A DNA stretch of 64,000 nucleotides from Chenopodium formosanum (Eukaryota; Streptophyta; Magnoliopsida; Caryophyllales; Amaranthaceae). Position numbers and translations under genes: made by a program. Positions within the stretch are counted from its first letter, which is position 1. Every line of letters begins with the position of its first letter. The stretch lies in assembly GCA_024500155.1 (NCBI GenBank), contig CM044879.1, positions 7,083,501-7,147,500 of the forward strand, written 5' to 3'. The notes under the pieces were generated by a model. It made no database searches. It saw only the letters and a list, made by a program, of their open reading frames with translations, and had not been told where the DNA came from. Of the stretch, positions 23,489 through 39,488 are shown piece by piece.

Positions 23489-23745
23489 GTATTACATTTA
23501 TTACTTTATTTTACATTATTATTAATTATTTATATGAAATAACATAAAAAGTATATAATTATCTTTTAAAAAATATATAGATAGGTATGGGGTGAGGATG
23601 GGGCGGGTATGAAGCGGGGCGGGTGGGGGGGAGCGGGGATGGGGCGGGTACAACCTAAAACACCCTGCCCCATCACCCATGGCGGGTATGGTTTAATTTT
23701 TATCCCCATCCCTGCCCCGCCACCGCCAAACTGGGATCCATCCCT
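23199..23745. mobile_element. G-rich hAT-like non-autonomous element
   Basis: AGGGATG and CATCCCT form short inverted ends, flanked by AGTCACT on both sides (eighth base differs). The interior has GGGGCGGG runs on one side and their complement on the other, around an (AT)n tract. Its apparent ORFs are proline/glycine low complexity. Confidence 0.55.
23424..23481. repeat. (AT)n microsatellite
   Basis: Pure AT dinucleotide run of nearly 60 bases between the G-rich arms of the hAT-like element. Confidence 0.9.
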
Positions 23746-23752
23746 AGTCACT

Positions 23753-24479
23753 ATGTATATTACAAATTATGTTATGAACCTGATTTTTTTTTCTCTTTCA
23801 TTGATTTTTAATTGTTAATATTTATTTGTAGAAGGATACATCAAATTTTTAATTTAATCTATTTTTTAATATTTGAAATTCAAATTACTTTCTTAGATAT
23901 TTTTAACACATAACTAAATATAAATAAATAAAATTATTGTTGTAATAAGTTGTACATAATATTATGGCACAATTATATTAAAAATCTGATTTACTATATT
24001 TTTTTGTACTTTAGTTTCTATATTTGCCAATGTACTCCGTTTATGTTATGGAAAGACATATTATATCTCTTATATATGTATTATTTTGCTATATTTTTAT
24101 TTATGTATAAGATTTGTCAAATCTTTTATTTATGTATTATTCTGCTATTTTCTATTTATGTATAAGATTTGTTTACTAAAGATTTTTTTTTTTTTTTTAA
24201 AAAAAAAAAAACTAAAGGGCACACCAGAAAATGACACTTATCATTGCTGGTGTGTCTTTTAGTATATAGTTATTGATTGATGATTATAATGTCATTATGA
24301 TATAACAGTGTTATTCTCCTAAATAATTTCATAACAAATATATGGATAATATATTACAATAATATATCTTTCTATATTCTTAACATTTGCGTGTCAAGTA
24401 CACCTTAACATTGATGAACATATGTCTCTTGAGGGACCTGAGCAGCTAATCCTTCATTTATGATATGGCAAATTGATCT
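23753..24479. other. Intergenic AT-rich DNA
   Basis: Only poly-T/poly-A tracts (24182-24212, which can pair) and no ORF with recognisable content. Confidence 0.5.
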
Positions 24480-24765
24480 ACTGTTGAAACTATAAAGAGA
24501 GATGAGAAGAGATCAAAATGTTATCAATTTGATTTCATTCCACAAAAAAACAATTTACACAAGCCTTAAATAGAAGCAAATGATAATAACTACCTACAAA
24601 ATAAAATGCTAAATATTAGGAACACAACTCCACTAACGGCTAATCCCATACTCCACTAAGTACTGCCAACTACATTATTCAATTAGGAATCCTAGGCTAC
24701 CAAACTCCTAAACAATAGGAGTGGATTTTGATCATCACTCAACATCTACGAGTAAGCGCAGCCAC
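24480..24765 (-). repeat. Possible LTR remnant
   Basis: On the minus strand a promoter-like TATTTAAGGCTTGTG follows GTTAGTGGAGTTGTGTTCC and leads into GAGATCAAAATG-type leader sequence, an arrangement typical of copia LTRs. There is no second copy and no clear end, so it is tentative. Confidence 0.25.
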
Positions 24766-24999
24766 GGATCTCACGCATGGGTGTTTACTGTATTTATATA
24801 TGTTTCACCTATAATTGCTATAAACCAACAAACATTGAACCAATGGCATCACTCACAAGTGACTAAAAGAGGTATAAAATTAAAGTTCACTTGACACTCA
24901 ACATCGAAGCTCACCAAAGACCTCATGGACAGTGGCAGATCTTAGACACAATAAGGTAATCGAATTGGATCGAGGAGGAGGGGGAAGATTTTGTTAGCA

Positions 25000-26031
25000 A
25001 TTAAGTAAATAAGACAATAAATACTTATCTTATCAATGTTGCGTAGATCAAACTGACAATTGCCGCGTCGTGGTAACCCACTGACCTAAAAGACGATTCC
25101 GCGCTACCCCGGTGCAGTAGATATCAAACGGTCACCCTCCAGGAAAAGCACGGCGCCGGAATTTGTGTGCACTCACAAACCCGACTGGAACTCAAAATAC
25201 TCGCCCAAAATCAAAGAATAAGAGAATGTTTGATTTTGCATTGTGTGTATCTTGTGGAAGCCAAGGAACCTTGAATATATGTATCATGTATGTAGAGAAG
25301 AAAAGCAACGGCCAACCTTAAAAAGTGGAGTATCATGTACCATTGACCAACTAATAAATTGGGTAATCAAGGAGGCAACGGCTAGGCATTAATAATCAAC
25401 TATGAATGAGAGTTATCCCCAAATTATCAATGACATTCTCAACAACTTAATTCCAATGAATAGACCATGAATATTGTAATAGATACAATATCTATATCTA
25501 TACTTAGTCTATACTTAGTATTTAAAATCACAAACCATCACCCTCATAATGCCACATGTAAATTATATTTTCCACCAATACCACATGTCATCTCCTTTAA
25601 CCTTTCTCATAATAATAATAAAAAAAAAAATACACTATCTTTAATTCAATACATGAATAAATGTTTGGCTCACTTTCCCCCAACTTAATATCTTCTACAC
25701 TTACATTCAATTTTCACCCCTTTTTCTCCTTTATAAATTATTCATTTTTCGATAAAAAAATATATTATAAAATTAAAAATTATATTATATACTTATAAAC
25801 AATCCGTGCATTACACGGGCCAAAAGTCTAGTTGCAATAACAATAAACCGTTAAAGAATAACGGACACCAAAAGATAAGATGCCCATAACCCACTTACCG
25901 CTTCTCAAACAAGTAGTACAAAACCACTCCAAAAAATAAACAACACAAAGCTTTTGGTAAATTATCAAAGTGAGACTCTCTCTATCATTTTCTCTCATCT
26001 TTCTTTGTGTTTCACTCAACAACTTCCAACA
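25000..26031 (-). repeat. 3' LTR of LARD-like element, with Helitron inside
   Basis: Matches 29478-30188 on both sides of a 341-bp Helitron. Shared landmarks are GACGATTCCGCGCTACCCCG, GGCCAACCTTAAAAAGTGGA and CGTTAAAGAATAACGGACAC. Confidence 0.8.
25491..25831 (+). mobile_element. Non-autonomous Helitron, 341 bp, in the LTR
   Basis: TCTATATCTATACTTAG start after host A; CCGTGCATTACACGG hairpin and CTAG end before host T. The sister LTR lacks it and gives the empty site (ATACAATATTCCAATAATAA). It is a close relative of 4437-4978. Confidence 0.85.
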
Positions 26032-26043
26032 ATCCCCCACAGG
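26032..26043 (-). other. Polypurine tract of the LARD-like element
   Basis: Minus strand CTGTGGGGGAT abuts the TG of the left LTR. This is the plus-strand primer position of LTR retroelements and fixes the orientation. Confidence 0.65.
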
Positions 26044-29477
<3,434 letters not shown>

Positions 29478-30188
29478 ATTAAGTAAATAAGACAATAAAT
29501 ACTTATATGATCAATGTTCCGTAGATCAAACTGAAAATTGCCACGTCGTGGTAAACCACTGACCTAAAAGACGATTCCGCGCTACCCCGGTGCAGTAGAC
29601 GTCAAGCGGTTGCCCTCTAGGATAAGCACGGCGGCGGAATTTGTGTGCATTCACAAACCCGACTGGAACTCAGAATACTTGCCCAAAATCAAAGGAGTAT
29701 TTTTAAAAAGAATAAGAGAATGTTAGTTTGATTTTGCATTTTGTGTATCTTGTGGAAGCCAAGGAACCTTGAATATATGTATCATGTATGTAGATATGAA
29801 AAGCAACGGCCAACCTTAAAAAGTGGAGTATCATGTGCCATTGACCAACTAATAAATTGGGTAATCAAGGAGGCAATGGCTAGGCATTAATAATCAACTA
29901 TGAATAAGCGTAACCCCCAAATTATCAATGGCATTCTCAACAACTTAATTCAATTGAATAGACCATGAATATTGTAATAGATACAATATTCCAATAATAA
30001 TAAACCGTTAAAGAATAACGGACACCAAAAGATAAGATGCCCATAACCCACTTACCGCTTCTCAAACAAGTAGTACAAAACCACTCCAAAAAATAAACAA
30101 CACAAAGCTTTTGGTAAATTATCAAAGTGAGACTCTCTCTATCATTTTCTCTCATCTTTCTTTGTGTTTCACTCAAGAACTTCCAACA
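29478..30188 (-). repeat. 5' LTR of LARD-like element
   Basis: 711-bp partner of 25000-26031, ending in CTTCCAACA on the plus strand. Confidence 0.8.
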
Positions 30189-31282
30189 GATCGATTTTAT
30201 TGATAAAAGGAGAATGTCCTTTAAGAGGGCAAGCTAGCCTAAAATTAAAACATACAATGCAGGAATTGGAGCCATGAAAGCATGCATATGTATATAAATT
30301 GCATTGTATATTTAGCAATGATTGAACTAGCAGAAGCGATGTCAATGGGATTGTTCAACTCCACAAAAGTTTAAATCTAGAAATTTTTAAATAATAAGCT
30401 TCAGTCAAACACCATACAATCAGCAAACATCAGAAGTTTCTAACATTTCCCCGATTAATATTTTCTAGATATCTTTTTAAACAAACAACATGATTCTGCC
30501 TAATTAAAGGGGTGGTGGTGTTGTAATGGAGTATGGGTATAGGGGTATATAGGTCATTAATGATGTCGTCCTAAGTATATTTATGTTGTCAAATAGTAAT
30601 TCTCAATCGAAATGAACCACTTACAAGATCCATCCCCAAGATTACATAAACCCGAAAACCAAACAACTGAAAAAGGGCTTACTTCAATTCATGGGAATTA
30701 TAATCATTTGTTTTGACCGTATAATCTAACCTACCAATGGTTGAGATTCTTTATTGAATATTGGCAGTTAAGATCAATTGCCATTGAAAAGTCATCCACT
30801 CATCCACAATAATTGTAAGATATATACGAAGTGTATTGTGAATAGAAAGTTAAATTGGACAATATAGGGACGGGTTGGACCAGATCGCAGCCATATGTAG
30901 TCTTGACTAATTCAACGATACGGCTCATATTACTAATATTCGTACTTGCGTGCCTTGACTTATATTAGTATGACTGGAGATTTTTTTAAGATCCCGACTC
31001 AAAAATAACGACATAGGAGTACAAATCACTGCCGAAATAATTCCAAAAAGGTTGAGTTTGAACAGTCTCATAAAATAGTACATGTCATATATTACTTTTT
31101 TTAAGTATTATTTAAACATCATATCAACAATATGTGTCACATGTCATATTTTTAAACATTATAAATGAGTCATGACTTCAACAATAAATTAGATTTTACA
31201 ACTAAAATATAATTATATACAAAGAATTTAATTTGTCTCTTCGGAGACATCTGATACAAAGATTTTAATTTACTACATAAAA
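30189..31282. other. Intergenic DNA, nothing recognised
   Basis: No ORF, terminal repeat or RNA-gene motif that I can support. Confidence 0.5.
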
Positions 31283-31840
31283 TGTTAGGAATGTATTTTC
31301 CTTGTATTGCATTGTTCTATTCTCCAGTATATATATACAACATAAAATAGATACATAAGGCCTAACACATTGGCCCATTAACTAATATACACTATAAGGC
31401 TTAACAGTTAACACCCCCCCTCAAGTTGGAGCATGTAAATCACAAATGCCCAACTTGGTTAATACATACGAAAATTGTTGCGTCCCCAAAGCCTTGGTAA
31501 AAATATCGGCAAGCTGCTTGGTTGTCCTCACATGAGATGGTCGAATCGTACCATCTTGAATCATGTCTCGCACATAATGGCAATCAATCTCAATGTGTTT
31601 AGTACGCTAATGAAAAACTGGATTTTGAGCAATGTACAATGCAGATTGGCTATCACAAAACAAACGCATCGCACGTGGATGTGAAACTCCCATGCTCTTG
31701 AGTAGAGCCTTAAACCATTTTAACTCATCGGTTGTCTTAGACATGGATCGATACTCCGACTCTGCAGAATACTTAGCAACCATATCTTGTCTCTTTGTCT
31801 TCCATGAAATAGGTGAAACACCAAGAAACACCAACCATCC
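31283..31840 (-). pseudogene. Truncated Ty1/copia 3' end (RNase H, PPT, LTR)
   Basis: On the minus strand, 31834-31607 encodes a copia RNase H tail (LGVSPISWKTKRQ, SAESEYRSM, LFCDSQSALYIAQNPVFH), then a stop. Remnant coding continues toward CAACTTGAGGGGGGG (31414-31428, polypurine tract) and a 131-bp LTR (31283-31413, TGTTAACTG to CCTAACA). Everything upstream of RNase H is missing. It is a different family from the element at 52852. Confidence 0.75.
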
Positions 31841-31929
31841 AGTAATCGATCATCTTGTCAATGGACATGGAGCGATACTCCGACTCTGCACGTGACATGA
31901 TCAACGCCAGAAAATAAAAGTCAACGATG

Positions 31930-32070
31930 ATTTTTCAACCAAAGGTAGTCTTTTACAACATTTATCCTTTTATATATAAGGTAGTTTCTCACAACATTTT
32001 TTCTATTAGGTAGTTTCTCTCAAAAAAAGTGTTTTATAAGATAGTTTTTCACAAAATGTCCTTTCCTTGA
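31930..32070 (+). repeat. GGTAGTTTCTCACAA repeat cluster
   Basis: Four imperfect units (AGGTAGTTTCTCACAACATT and variants) related to the foldback-like element at 15628-16195. Confidence 0.5.
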
Positions 32071-32071
32071 C

Positions 32072-33435
32072 ACTGTTTATTTTTTTTCTTTTTTTTTTTA
32101 AAAAATTATATTCCGTCGGAAATTTTCAACGGAATACTTATCCGTTGGTAAAGGTAATTTCTAACGGAAAAATCCATCAAAATGTACATATTTTCCGACG
32201 GATTTATATTCCGTCGGAAATTTCCGATTGATTTTCGACGGAATTATTTTATTTAGAAATATCCGACGGAATAAAAATCTGTCAGAAATTTGGACTATTC
32301 GACAGATTTCTGTGTCCGTCAGAACCAGTTCGTCGTTATATGGGTGTTTTCTAGTAGTGGACTAAGCTATTGTTATATAACATGTTATCTAATCAAAATC
32401 AAACATAAATAAAGATTTGATTTATGAGTTTATTACATTAATAATATGACTCGGAGCATTGCTTGTATCCAAGAAGTAGTTCTCTTATCATTATTAAGAA
32501 TGGCTAGAATGACATACCTTGATACATTTTCATTATTATTAGACCTAGATTTATAATTAAATTTATTTTTATTTTGGTTGTGACTGTGGTAAATTTATTT
32601 TAATGACTCCCTAAGCTAAAGATAGGAATCAATTTTATCATTATCATATCCTTCAATATAATTTTTGTTGATGTTGTTGTCGGTGTTGCGGTCGTTGTTG
32701 ATGTCGATATTTGCAGTGGTGGTGGGAGATATGAGGTGGTTTGAAGAGGGGAAAGAGGAGAAGAGAAAGAGAAGATGAAAGAGAAGAAGATTGACAGAGG
32801 AGAAGGAGAACAAAGAGCACAAAAGGAGAGAGAATGAGAGGAGAGAGGAGAGAGGAGAGGAAAGACAGAGAAATGTAAAAGGGGAAAGAGATAGAAGCGA
32901 CGGAAATGCGTAGGGTTTTAGGGTTTCTTTAAAAGTGTTTATTTTTTCTTTTTTTAAAAAAATTATATTCTATCAGAAATTTCCAACGAAATATTTATCC
33001 GTCGGTAATGGTAATTACCTTATATATTCCGACGGATTTATATTCCGTCAGAAATTTTTGACGGAATTGTTTAATTCGGAAATATTCGACGTAATGAAAA
33101 TCCGTCGGAAATTTCAACTTTTCCGACGAATTTATGTGTCCATCGGAACCAGTCCATCATTATTTGAGTGTTTTCTAGTAGTGGACTAAGCTAAATAAAG
33201 ATTTGATTCATGAGTTTATTACATTAATATTATGACTCGGAGCATTGCTTGTATCCAAGAAGTAGTTCTCTTATTATTATTAGAATGGCTAGAATGACAT
33301 ACCTTGATACATTTTCATTATTTTAGGCCTAGGTTTATAATTAAATTTAATTTGAATTTGGCTGTGATTGTGGTAAATTTATTTTAATGACCCCCTAAGC
33401 TAAAGATAGGAATCAATTTTATCATTATCATGTCT
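32072..33435. mobile_element. Duplicated CACTA-element terminus
   Basis: The complement of each end reads CACTACTAGAAAACAC, the CACTA-superfamily signature; ends lie at 32359 and 33183 in the same direction. Both are preceded by subterminal TCCGTCGGAAATTTCC-type repeats and followed by the same host-like flank (GACTAAGCT, then GACTCGGAGCATTGCTTGTA). The spacing of 824 bp suggests a tandem duplication of terminus plus flank. No transposase or opposite end is seen. A purine-rich stretch (32740-32890) lies between. Confidence 0.65.
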
Positions 33436-34077
33436 AGGGATGGCAATGGATCCGTATCCGGATCCGTGGATCCATATCCGTTTTTCACGGATATGGATCT
33501 TTAAATTTTGGACCCGTCGGATCCGGATCCTATGCTATAAAACGGATCTGGATACGGGTCTAACTAAAATAACCGTATCCAGATCCGTTTACCCGTTTTT
33601 TTTAAAAAAAATATATGCCCAGCCCACAACATTTACAATGAGACTTTTAGTTTGTTTATTGTCCATACTATGTGCAATAATATTAGTTGATCTCCTTTAG
33701 TGTTCCTCACTGACTCACGCACAATTCGGTAGTGATCAGACTGATCACCATCCAGTCCGCATGTTGTTTTGTTTTTTCGTATTTTTTTATTACTGTTTTT
33801 TTTTTTTTTTTTTCATTTTAATATGTATTATAATGACTTAATCTTAGTATAATTGCTTATACAGCCTGCGGTTTGTTCCTACTTTAACTTAGTTTGTTAC
33901 ATATTTTTTTTTTTTTTGACGGGAGTTTGTTACATATTTTTAAAAACACTTAGTTTGTTACTTAAGGATATGGAGTTGGCTTGATGGTAGCACTCCCATC
34001 CCGTAACCTCGGGCCCCCAGCATATGCTGGAATTTCCCCCGCCCCCCGTTGTACCCGCCCTTGTGGCTCATATGAAT

Positions 34078-34112
<35 letters not shown>

Positions 34113-34190
34113 TAGTTTGTTACTTAAAATAGGTGAAATGTGTATGTAAGATCCGTTTAGGACCCGTTTTGGACCCGGATCCGTAGGATC
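33434..34190 (+). repeat. GGATCCG-rich element interrupted by a SINE
   Basis: Starts AGGGATGGCAATGGATCCG and contains repeated ATCCGGATCC units in both orientations; similar units return at 34150-34190 (GGACCCGGATCCGTAGGATC). Style and start resemble the TAGGGATG elements, but paired ends were not found. Confidence 0.4.
33966..34109 (+). mobile_element. SINE with poly-A tail and 18-bp target duplication
   Basis: Head GGATATGGAGTTGGCTTGAT followed by GGTAGCACTC resembles a tRNA A-box. CCTCGGGCCCCC sits at the B-box distance but is degenerate. A ~31-A tail ends it. ACTTAGTTTGTTACTTAA lies at 33948-33965 and again at 34110-34127, a perfect target-site duplication made by LINE-type retrotransposition. 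Confidence 0.8.
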
Positions 34191-34345
34191 AATTTTTTTG
34201 TTTTTGTTTTTGTTTTTTTGTTTTTTTGTTTTTTTTTTTTATTTTTTTGTTTTTGTTTTTGTTTTTTTCGTTTTTTTTTTTGTTTATTTTTTTTTTGTTT
34301 TTTGTTTTTTGTTTTTTTGTTTTTTGTTTTTTATTTTTTTTTTTC
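34188..34345 (+). repeat. T/G-rich low-complexity tract
   Basis: TTTTTGTTTTTG-type repeats. The phenylalanine/cysteine ORF across it is an artefact. Confidence 0.9.
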
Positions 34346-34459
34346 ATATAATCATGCTATAGTACGTGATTCCTTATCAACACTTATTATTGTCATAGAG
34401 TTTGTTTTTATGGAACCCTCCTCTAATGGTGGCAACTTGTCAAAGATGGCTACAACTTA

Positions 34460-34696
34460 GGGCCTGTTCATATTTACTTAATTTCAGTTCAGTCCAGTTC
34501 AGTTCAGCTCCAATTAGTTCAGTTCAGTTCCAATCAGTTCAGTTCAGTTCAGCTCTTAATTTCCCTCTCACATAAAATATTCATTTCAGCTCAATTCAGT
34601 TCAGTTCAGTTCAGTTCAGTTCAGTTCCAATCAGCTCCAATCAGTTCAGTTCAGTTCAGTTCAGTTCAGCTCAGTTCAGTAAATATGAACAGGCCC
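34460..34696. mobile_element. Intact GAACT-rich Tourist-like MITE
   Basis: GGGCCTGTTCATATTTACTT and its inverse AGTAAATATGAACAGGCCC form the best terminal repeats of this family in the window. TTA lies on both sides. The interior is CAGTT pentamer repeats. Confidence 0.9.
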
Positions 34697-34699
34697 TTA

Positions 34700-35879
34700 A
34701 TTGTTTTTTCGAATTGAATGATCTAGACATATTATTCAAACTATTGAGCTTGCTTGTGCAACTACAAACTTGTTATAACCAACTCTGAAATATATGTATT
34801 TGACTTCACTTCGGCTTGCTTCTTCAAAATCAGAAGTCGGTTTGAGAGTTTTTCCATTCTTCTTTGTCATTATTGGCGTAAAAATTGGCGTGCTAGTCAT
34901 TAATTAGCATTTGACAATTAAACAAATGAGTAAGTAACCATACCATATCTAGATCTCTATCATTCTCTTACTTTTCAACTTCTCTTTATCTAGCCTTTCA
35001 AGCTCTACGGTTATGTTGCTTTACAGTGGTGTCACTTATGGTAGGAACTTTAGTATCCAAATAAAACTCATACACATAGTTAATAAAATCGGAATTCTAC
35101 CTTAAATTGGACAGATGTGTAGAATTAAATTGGTAAAATCAAATCATATAATCAAATCATACAATTTTACCAAAAAAAAAATTAAAAATTTAAAAAAAAA
35201 AAAAGATTTTAAAATAATACTAAAAAAAAAATCAAGCAATAAGAATAATAATAGATATAGTGTTTCTAACATAATTATACCAACAATACAAACTTAGAAT
35301 AACTTAGTATTTTCACATGTCCATAGAATAATACTTGTACATTATAAAGCCATAAAATTTTGATAAGCATTCTAGCCTACTTTTGCGGCAACCAATAGAA
35401 ATATCATGCAGTTTTCATATATACTTGTTATGTAAAAATTCATATATCATACAAGTACCAAAACTTAAAAAGTTAAAAGTTACTCTTAAGGCTTATTTGG
35501 TGTTTTTTTTTTAATTTTTTTTGAAAACAAAAGGTAGAAAATAAGGAAAATTGGTTTCACTTTTGTTGCCAGTTTTCAAAATTATCATAAATTTAAACTT
35601 TGACTATTTTTTTATTCATTACATGACATAAATCATATGATTTTGAAAAACAGAATTCTACAGCAATGTCAAACCAAGCATTAGTTAAGAAAATACAAAG
35701 ACACAAAATCTTGCATTATATAAAGAGAATAGATTTTGAATAGATTTTTTTTATATAGACTATTTGATGTATTATTGTAGAAAGTTACATCATTTAAAAC
35801 TCGTAAGATAAATAAAAATATATTATAGTAGTGTCCATAATTCTTTCATAGAATTTACAATGTTTAATTAGATGGTGTC
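34700..35879. other. Intergenic DNA, nothing recognised
   Basis: AT-rich with A-runs; no gene or element ends seen. Confidence 0.5.
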
Positions 35880-37660
35880 ATTAGTTTACACCCCTTATGG
35901 GGGGTCACAATACGGTGACTCAGCATCCAAATAGTTCCCAGCAGGATTAACAGCAACTACATTAGTAGACGAGTAATTATGATGCAAATTAGGGGGGTTG
36001 GGTTTACATAGTAGCTTTACAAAGAAACAAGGCAGGCCTAAAAACCCTAGCGCACTAAGCTACAAGACCCAAATTGCTGCCCTGGCCATCTGGTCTGCCT
36101 CCTGGATACTCCTCCTTGACACGTACACTACCTTGTTTTAGTTTAGACCCTTTGGCTAGGTAGTCCCTACATATATTGATAAATTGTAACAGTTTATCAG
36201 AGGGACGAAATTTCCATTGATGTATTTAGTACATCTTTGATAGTTTAAGAGGATAGTAGTGTTACCCCAATTCCTCTTGTGGCACCATTGTAGAGCTAGC
36301 AGAATGGTATGGTTGAGCTACTGATAGCAATATGAGTAACAATTCCTTCAATCCACACACCTTCACTGTTTCTGCACACACATTCTAGCCTTGCAGATTT
36401 CTTAACAGGATAAAAAGAGGCATCCACAACAATACACATGGCAGCATCAATGGTAGGGGGTATGTAAAGCATAGCTTTTGATCCAATGAAAATAGATGTA
36501 TCATCCATTTTAAAGCAACTCACCATTGATCAAGACTACAGTTGGTTTTATTAAATACCCATTTGTTCCTTCTCAACCAGACCTTCCAACAGATAAGGGC
36601 AAATAGATAATTCCAATCCTGGTCAAGAAACATATACTTACTTGAGTCATTATGTTACTGGGAAACCAAAGGTAGTGGAAAGGGCCAATAATAAAGAAAT
36701 TTTAAGGGCAAGGGATGGCAGAACAAATTTCATTAGCTCTAAGGCTTCATTAAGATTTGTACAGAAGGGGCAGTGGCCAGAGGGGATGATCCTCCTAGAG
36801 TGGAGCACTTCAGCAGTGGACAGACTTTGCCAAGCATAGAACCAAAGAAAAAACTTTATGGAAGGTTTAACATTGACATTCCAGATACCATCAGTTAAGA
36901 AGTTAGGCCTAAGTTTAGAGTTGGACTGTATCCAAAGATGGAAATAGGCAGAAGATGTATCAAAGTGATTACCTTTGCCTAAGGAACAGAAAGAGAAGTC
37001 TTCCACATGGTTGAGGATTGGTATGGAGGAGATGGTTAAGAAAATATGGGGAGGAATTTGGTCACTCAAATTGGAGAGAACTCAACCATCAGTACCAATG
37101 ATGGATTCCACCTTCTGCTGGCACTGACTAAGTTGGAGGGGCCCTGCAATGAGCTCCCAGAGTGAACCCATGCCAACCCAATTGTCCATCCACAGGGAGA
37201 ACTGGTCCCCTTTCCCAATGCTCCACTGAGTGAAATGAGAATAGATTGGCCAACCTTTCCCCATGTCCTGTTAGATTTGGTTGTCATATTTGAAGGATCT
37301 AGGGGTAGACCCTCTACAGTATTTCTCCCTAATAATGGTAGTGGCCAGATTATCAGAGTTGTGAATTTTTCAACACAGTTTGGACATCAGAGCTATGTTG
37401 TTCAGATGGTTGTTTCTAAAACCCAACCACCCCTATGCACAACCCACAAAGTTTGTTCCAGGCAATGAGGGGAGTTTTCTTGCTGTTAGATTAGAAATGG
37501 AGCCCCAGAAGAACCTAAGCTAAAACAAATTTGGTCAATTTTAGAACAAATTTTCTTGGGGAGAGCAATGACTTGCATGTAATACTTAGGGACGATAGCT
37601 AGGGATGCTTTCATAAGAATGGCCCTACCAGATTTTGACAACAGATAACTTCTTATTTGT
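35880..37660 (-). pseudogene. 5'-truncated, frameshifted LINE (L1-type) ORF2 remnant
   Basis: Minus-strand fragments in order: near 37650 the RT C-terminal motif LLSKSGRAILMKASLAIVPK, then KYYMQVIALPKKICSKID; 37264-37082 WSIGKGDQFSLWMDNWVG; 37069-36650 the RT zinc-binding region (TSSAYFHLW, KPSIKFFLWFYAW, HCPFC); 36526-36296 an RNase H-like start (IVVDASFYPVKKSARLECVC). This is the order of plant L1 ORF2. Frame changes and stops between pieces show it is dead. Endonuclease and most of RT are missing. The 3' border near 35880 is approximate. Confidence 0.75.
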
Positions 37661-38322
37661 TTAGGATTTTTTTTTATTGTGTTAGGGTTTATAAAAAAAG
37701 GTAATAATCTTTTTCCCTAATATCTTTTCGTTGGCAAAAATGTTTACAAGATCGCAATGATTGTCAAATTTTGAAATACATTCAACTACATTAGATGAAA
37801 GTCATCTGATCCTTACGGCTACAACCAATCGTTAGACCATCTCTCTGAAAACGCTGCAAATTTCAGTGATGAGCGCGAGCAAGTACCACGTTACAAGATA
37901 TATTTATTCAAGGAAACCTTTATTTGATTCATTTTTATGTATATGTTAATTTAAAATTTATTTATAAAATTGTAGATGTCATATGGCTTTTTCTTAATAG
38001 ATAAATTTATTTCAAAAAAAAAAAAAAAAAAAAAAAATTACAAATCACCGCAATGTCTTAGTCGTAGGTTGTGCCATGTCGATACGTATTTCCAAGGGGT
38101 TAGACAGATAGAGTCAATTGTTACATAGCTAAATGACTGTATATTTTTTTCTTATTACATACTTTAAAGAAAATAATTAAATTAATAAGTTTTTATAATA
38201 TATGTTAAAATCATACCTTGCATGGAACTTAGGCTAATAGCTTAGTGTAGAAATGTAGTTTATATTATAAATATATATCGACATATAAAGATATCTTTGT
38301 CTACATCCAAGTATACAACGAC
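37661..38322. other. Intergenic DNA with a poly-A tract
   Basis: A run of about 22 A at 38017-38038 might be the tail of an old retrotransposed copy, but no matching direct repeats were found. Confidence 0.4.
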
Positions 38323-38334
38323 ATGCAATTTGTT

Positions 38335-38560
38335 TTATTTATACAAGCTAAGCAACACACGAAAATTCGTGTGTGTGAATATAACAGGTTTGATTCTCTA
38401 TTTTTTTTTTCTTTTTCAGGTGGTAGTTTTTTTTGTTTAGGTGATATTTTTTTTTTAATAAAAAAAAAAACAAAATTGAGAGGGGTATTTTGGGAAAGTG
38501 AAATTTATCACCCAAAACCTCCTTTCACTTTATATATAGGATATAATAGTTTTTTTTTAC
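38335..38560 (+). repeat. Dispersed repeat with CACGAAAATTCGTG stem
   Basis: Contains ACACACGAAAATTCGTGTGT, then T-rich DNA, then GGGAAAGTGAAATTTATCAC. An inverted relative (AGTGATAAATTTCACTTTTT to ATTTTTCGTGCGTTTCTTAG) sits in intron 7 of P450 copy B at 44575-44705. Confidence 0.55.
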
Positions 38561-39159
38561 ATAAACAACTTGCATTTTTAACATGAAAGATATATAATAT
38601 TTATATTTGCCTATCCGATCTTATTTTAGTTAGATAAGGACTTGTATGGCATCATTTTTTGTTTCAGTTTTTTGTTTTTTTGAAAACTAAAAACGAAAAA
38701 CATGAAACAAGAAAAAGGTATTTCCAACTTTCTGTTGTTAGTTTTCAAACTTATTATGATTTTAATAAGTCTAAATAATTTTTGATTCATTATGTGACAT
38801 ATATAATATACTTTTTAAAGACAAAATACAAAAAAAAAAACGATGTCAAACGAACCCTAAATTATTACGGTGATTTCCATTTTTGTCAATATTATAGAAA
38901 ATATCACCCTATTTCAGAAACCAATATACATATTATACGATATCATTAACATTATACATACATCCTCCATTTTATAATAATATATAGTAATATTAGGGTG
39001 TCCATAGGCATATAGTTTTAAAGAAATTATGGAATGGAGATCAAATAAAGGGGGAATTTATAATACAAAGTATATAATGTAGTATATTTAATTGTAAATA
39101 GAAAAGATAAATAATAAAAATAAACACAAAGTTTCGAATGTGCGAGGTTAGCTTTTCAA

Positions 39160-39295
39160 AGGTTATTCGATCGGTTATGGGCTACTCGGCCGGTTAGAGG
39201 TTACTGAAACAGCCAGGGATTACTTAGTCAGGGGTTACTCAAGCGGACGAGGTTTACCTGCTTATTAGGTGTTTTGTTGTGTGGCAAGCTGCACA
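39160..39295 (+). repeat. GGGGTTACT-type repeat cluster
   Basis: Units such as GGTTATTCGATCGGTTATGG and GGGATTACTTAGTCAGGGGT; the same family as 2108-2275 and 3740-3995. Confidence 0.55.
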
Positions 39296-39488
39296 AAAAA
39301 ATGCGTTGTTAAAAAACCAATAGTATAAGTGGGGTTAGTAAAAAAGGTAAATAATAAAATAATAAAATAATAATGAGTCGTCCATAACAAAAAATGAAGT
39401 GTTACAATTATAGTAAAACAAATGATTTAAAAAAAACGGAGGTAATACAAAGTATATGGAACAATTCATATCATCAAAATTTAACTAA

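Noticed and set aside
23101..23818. Proline-rich ORFs on both strands
   Set aside because: They come from the GGGGCGGG repeats of the hAT-like element.
34218..34460. 80-residue phenylalanine/cysteine ORF
   Set aside because: It arises from the T/G-rich low-complexity tract.
37980..38040. Poly-A tract as a second SINE
   Set aside because: No tRNA-like head and no matching direct repeats around it.
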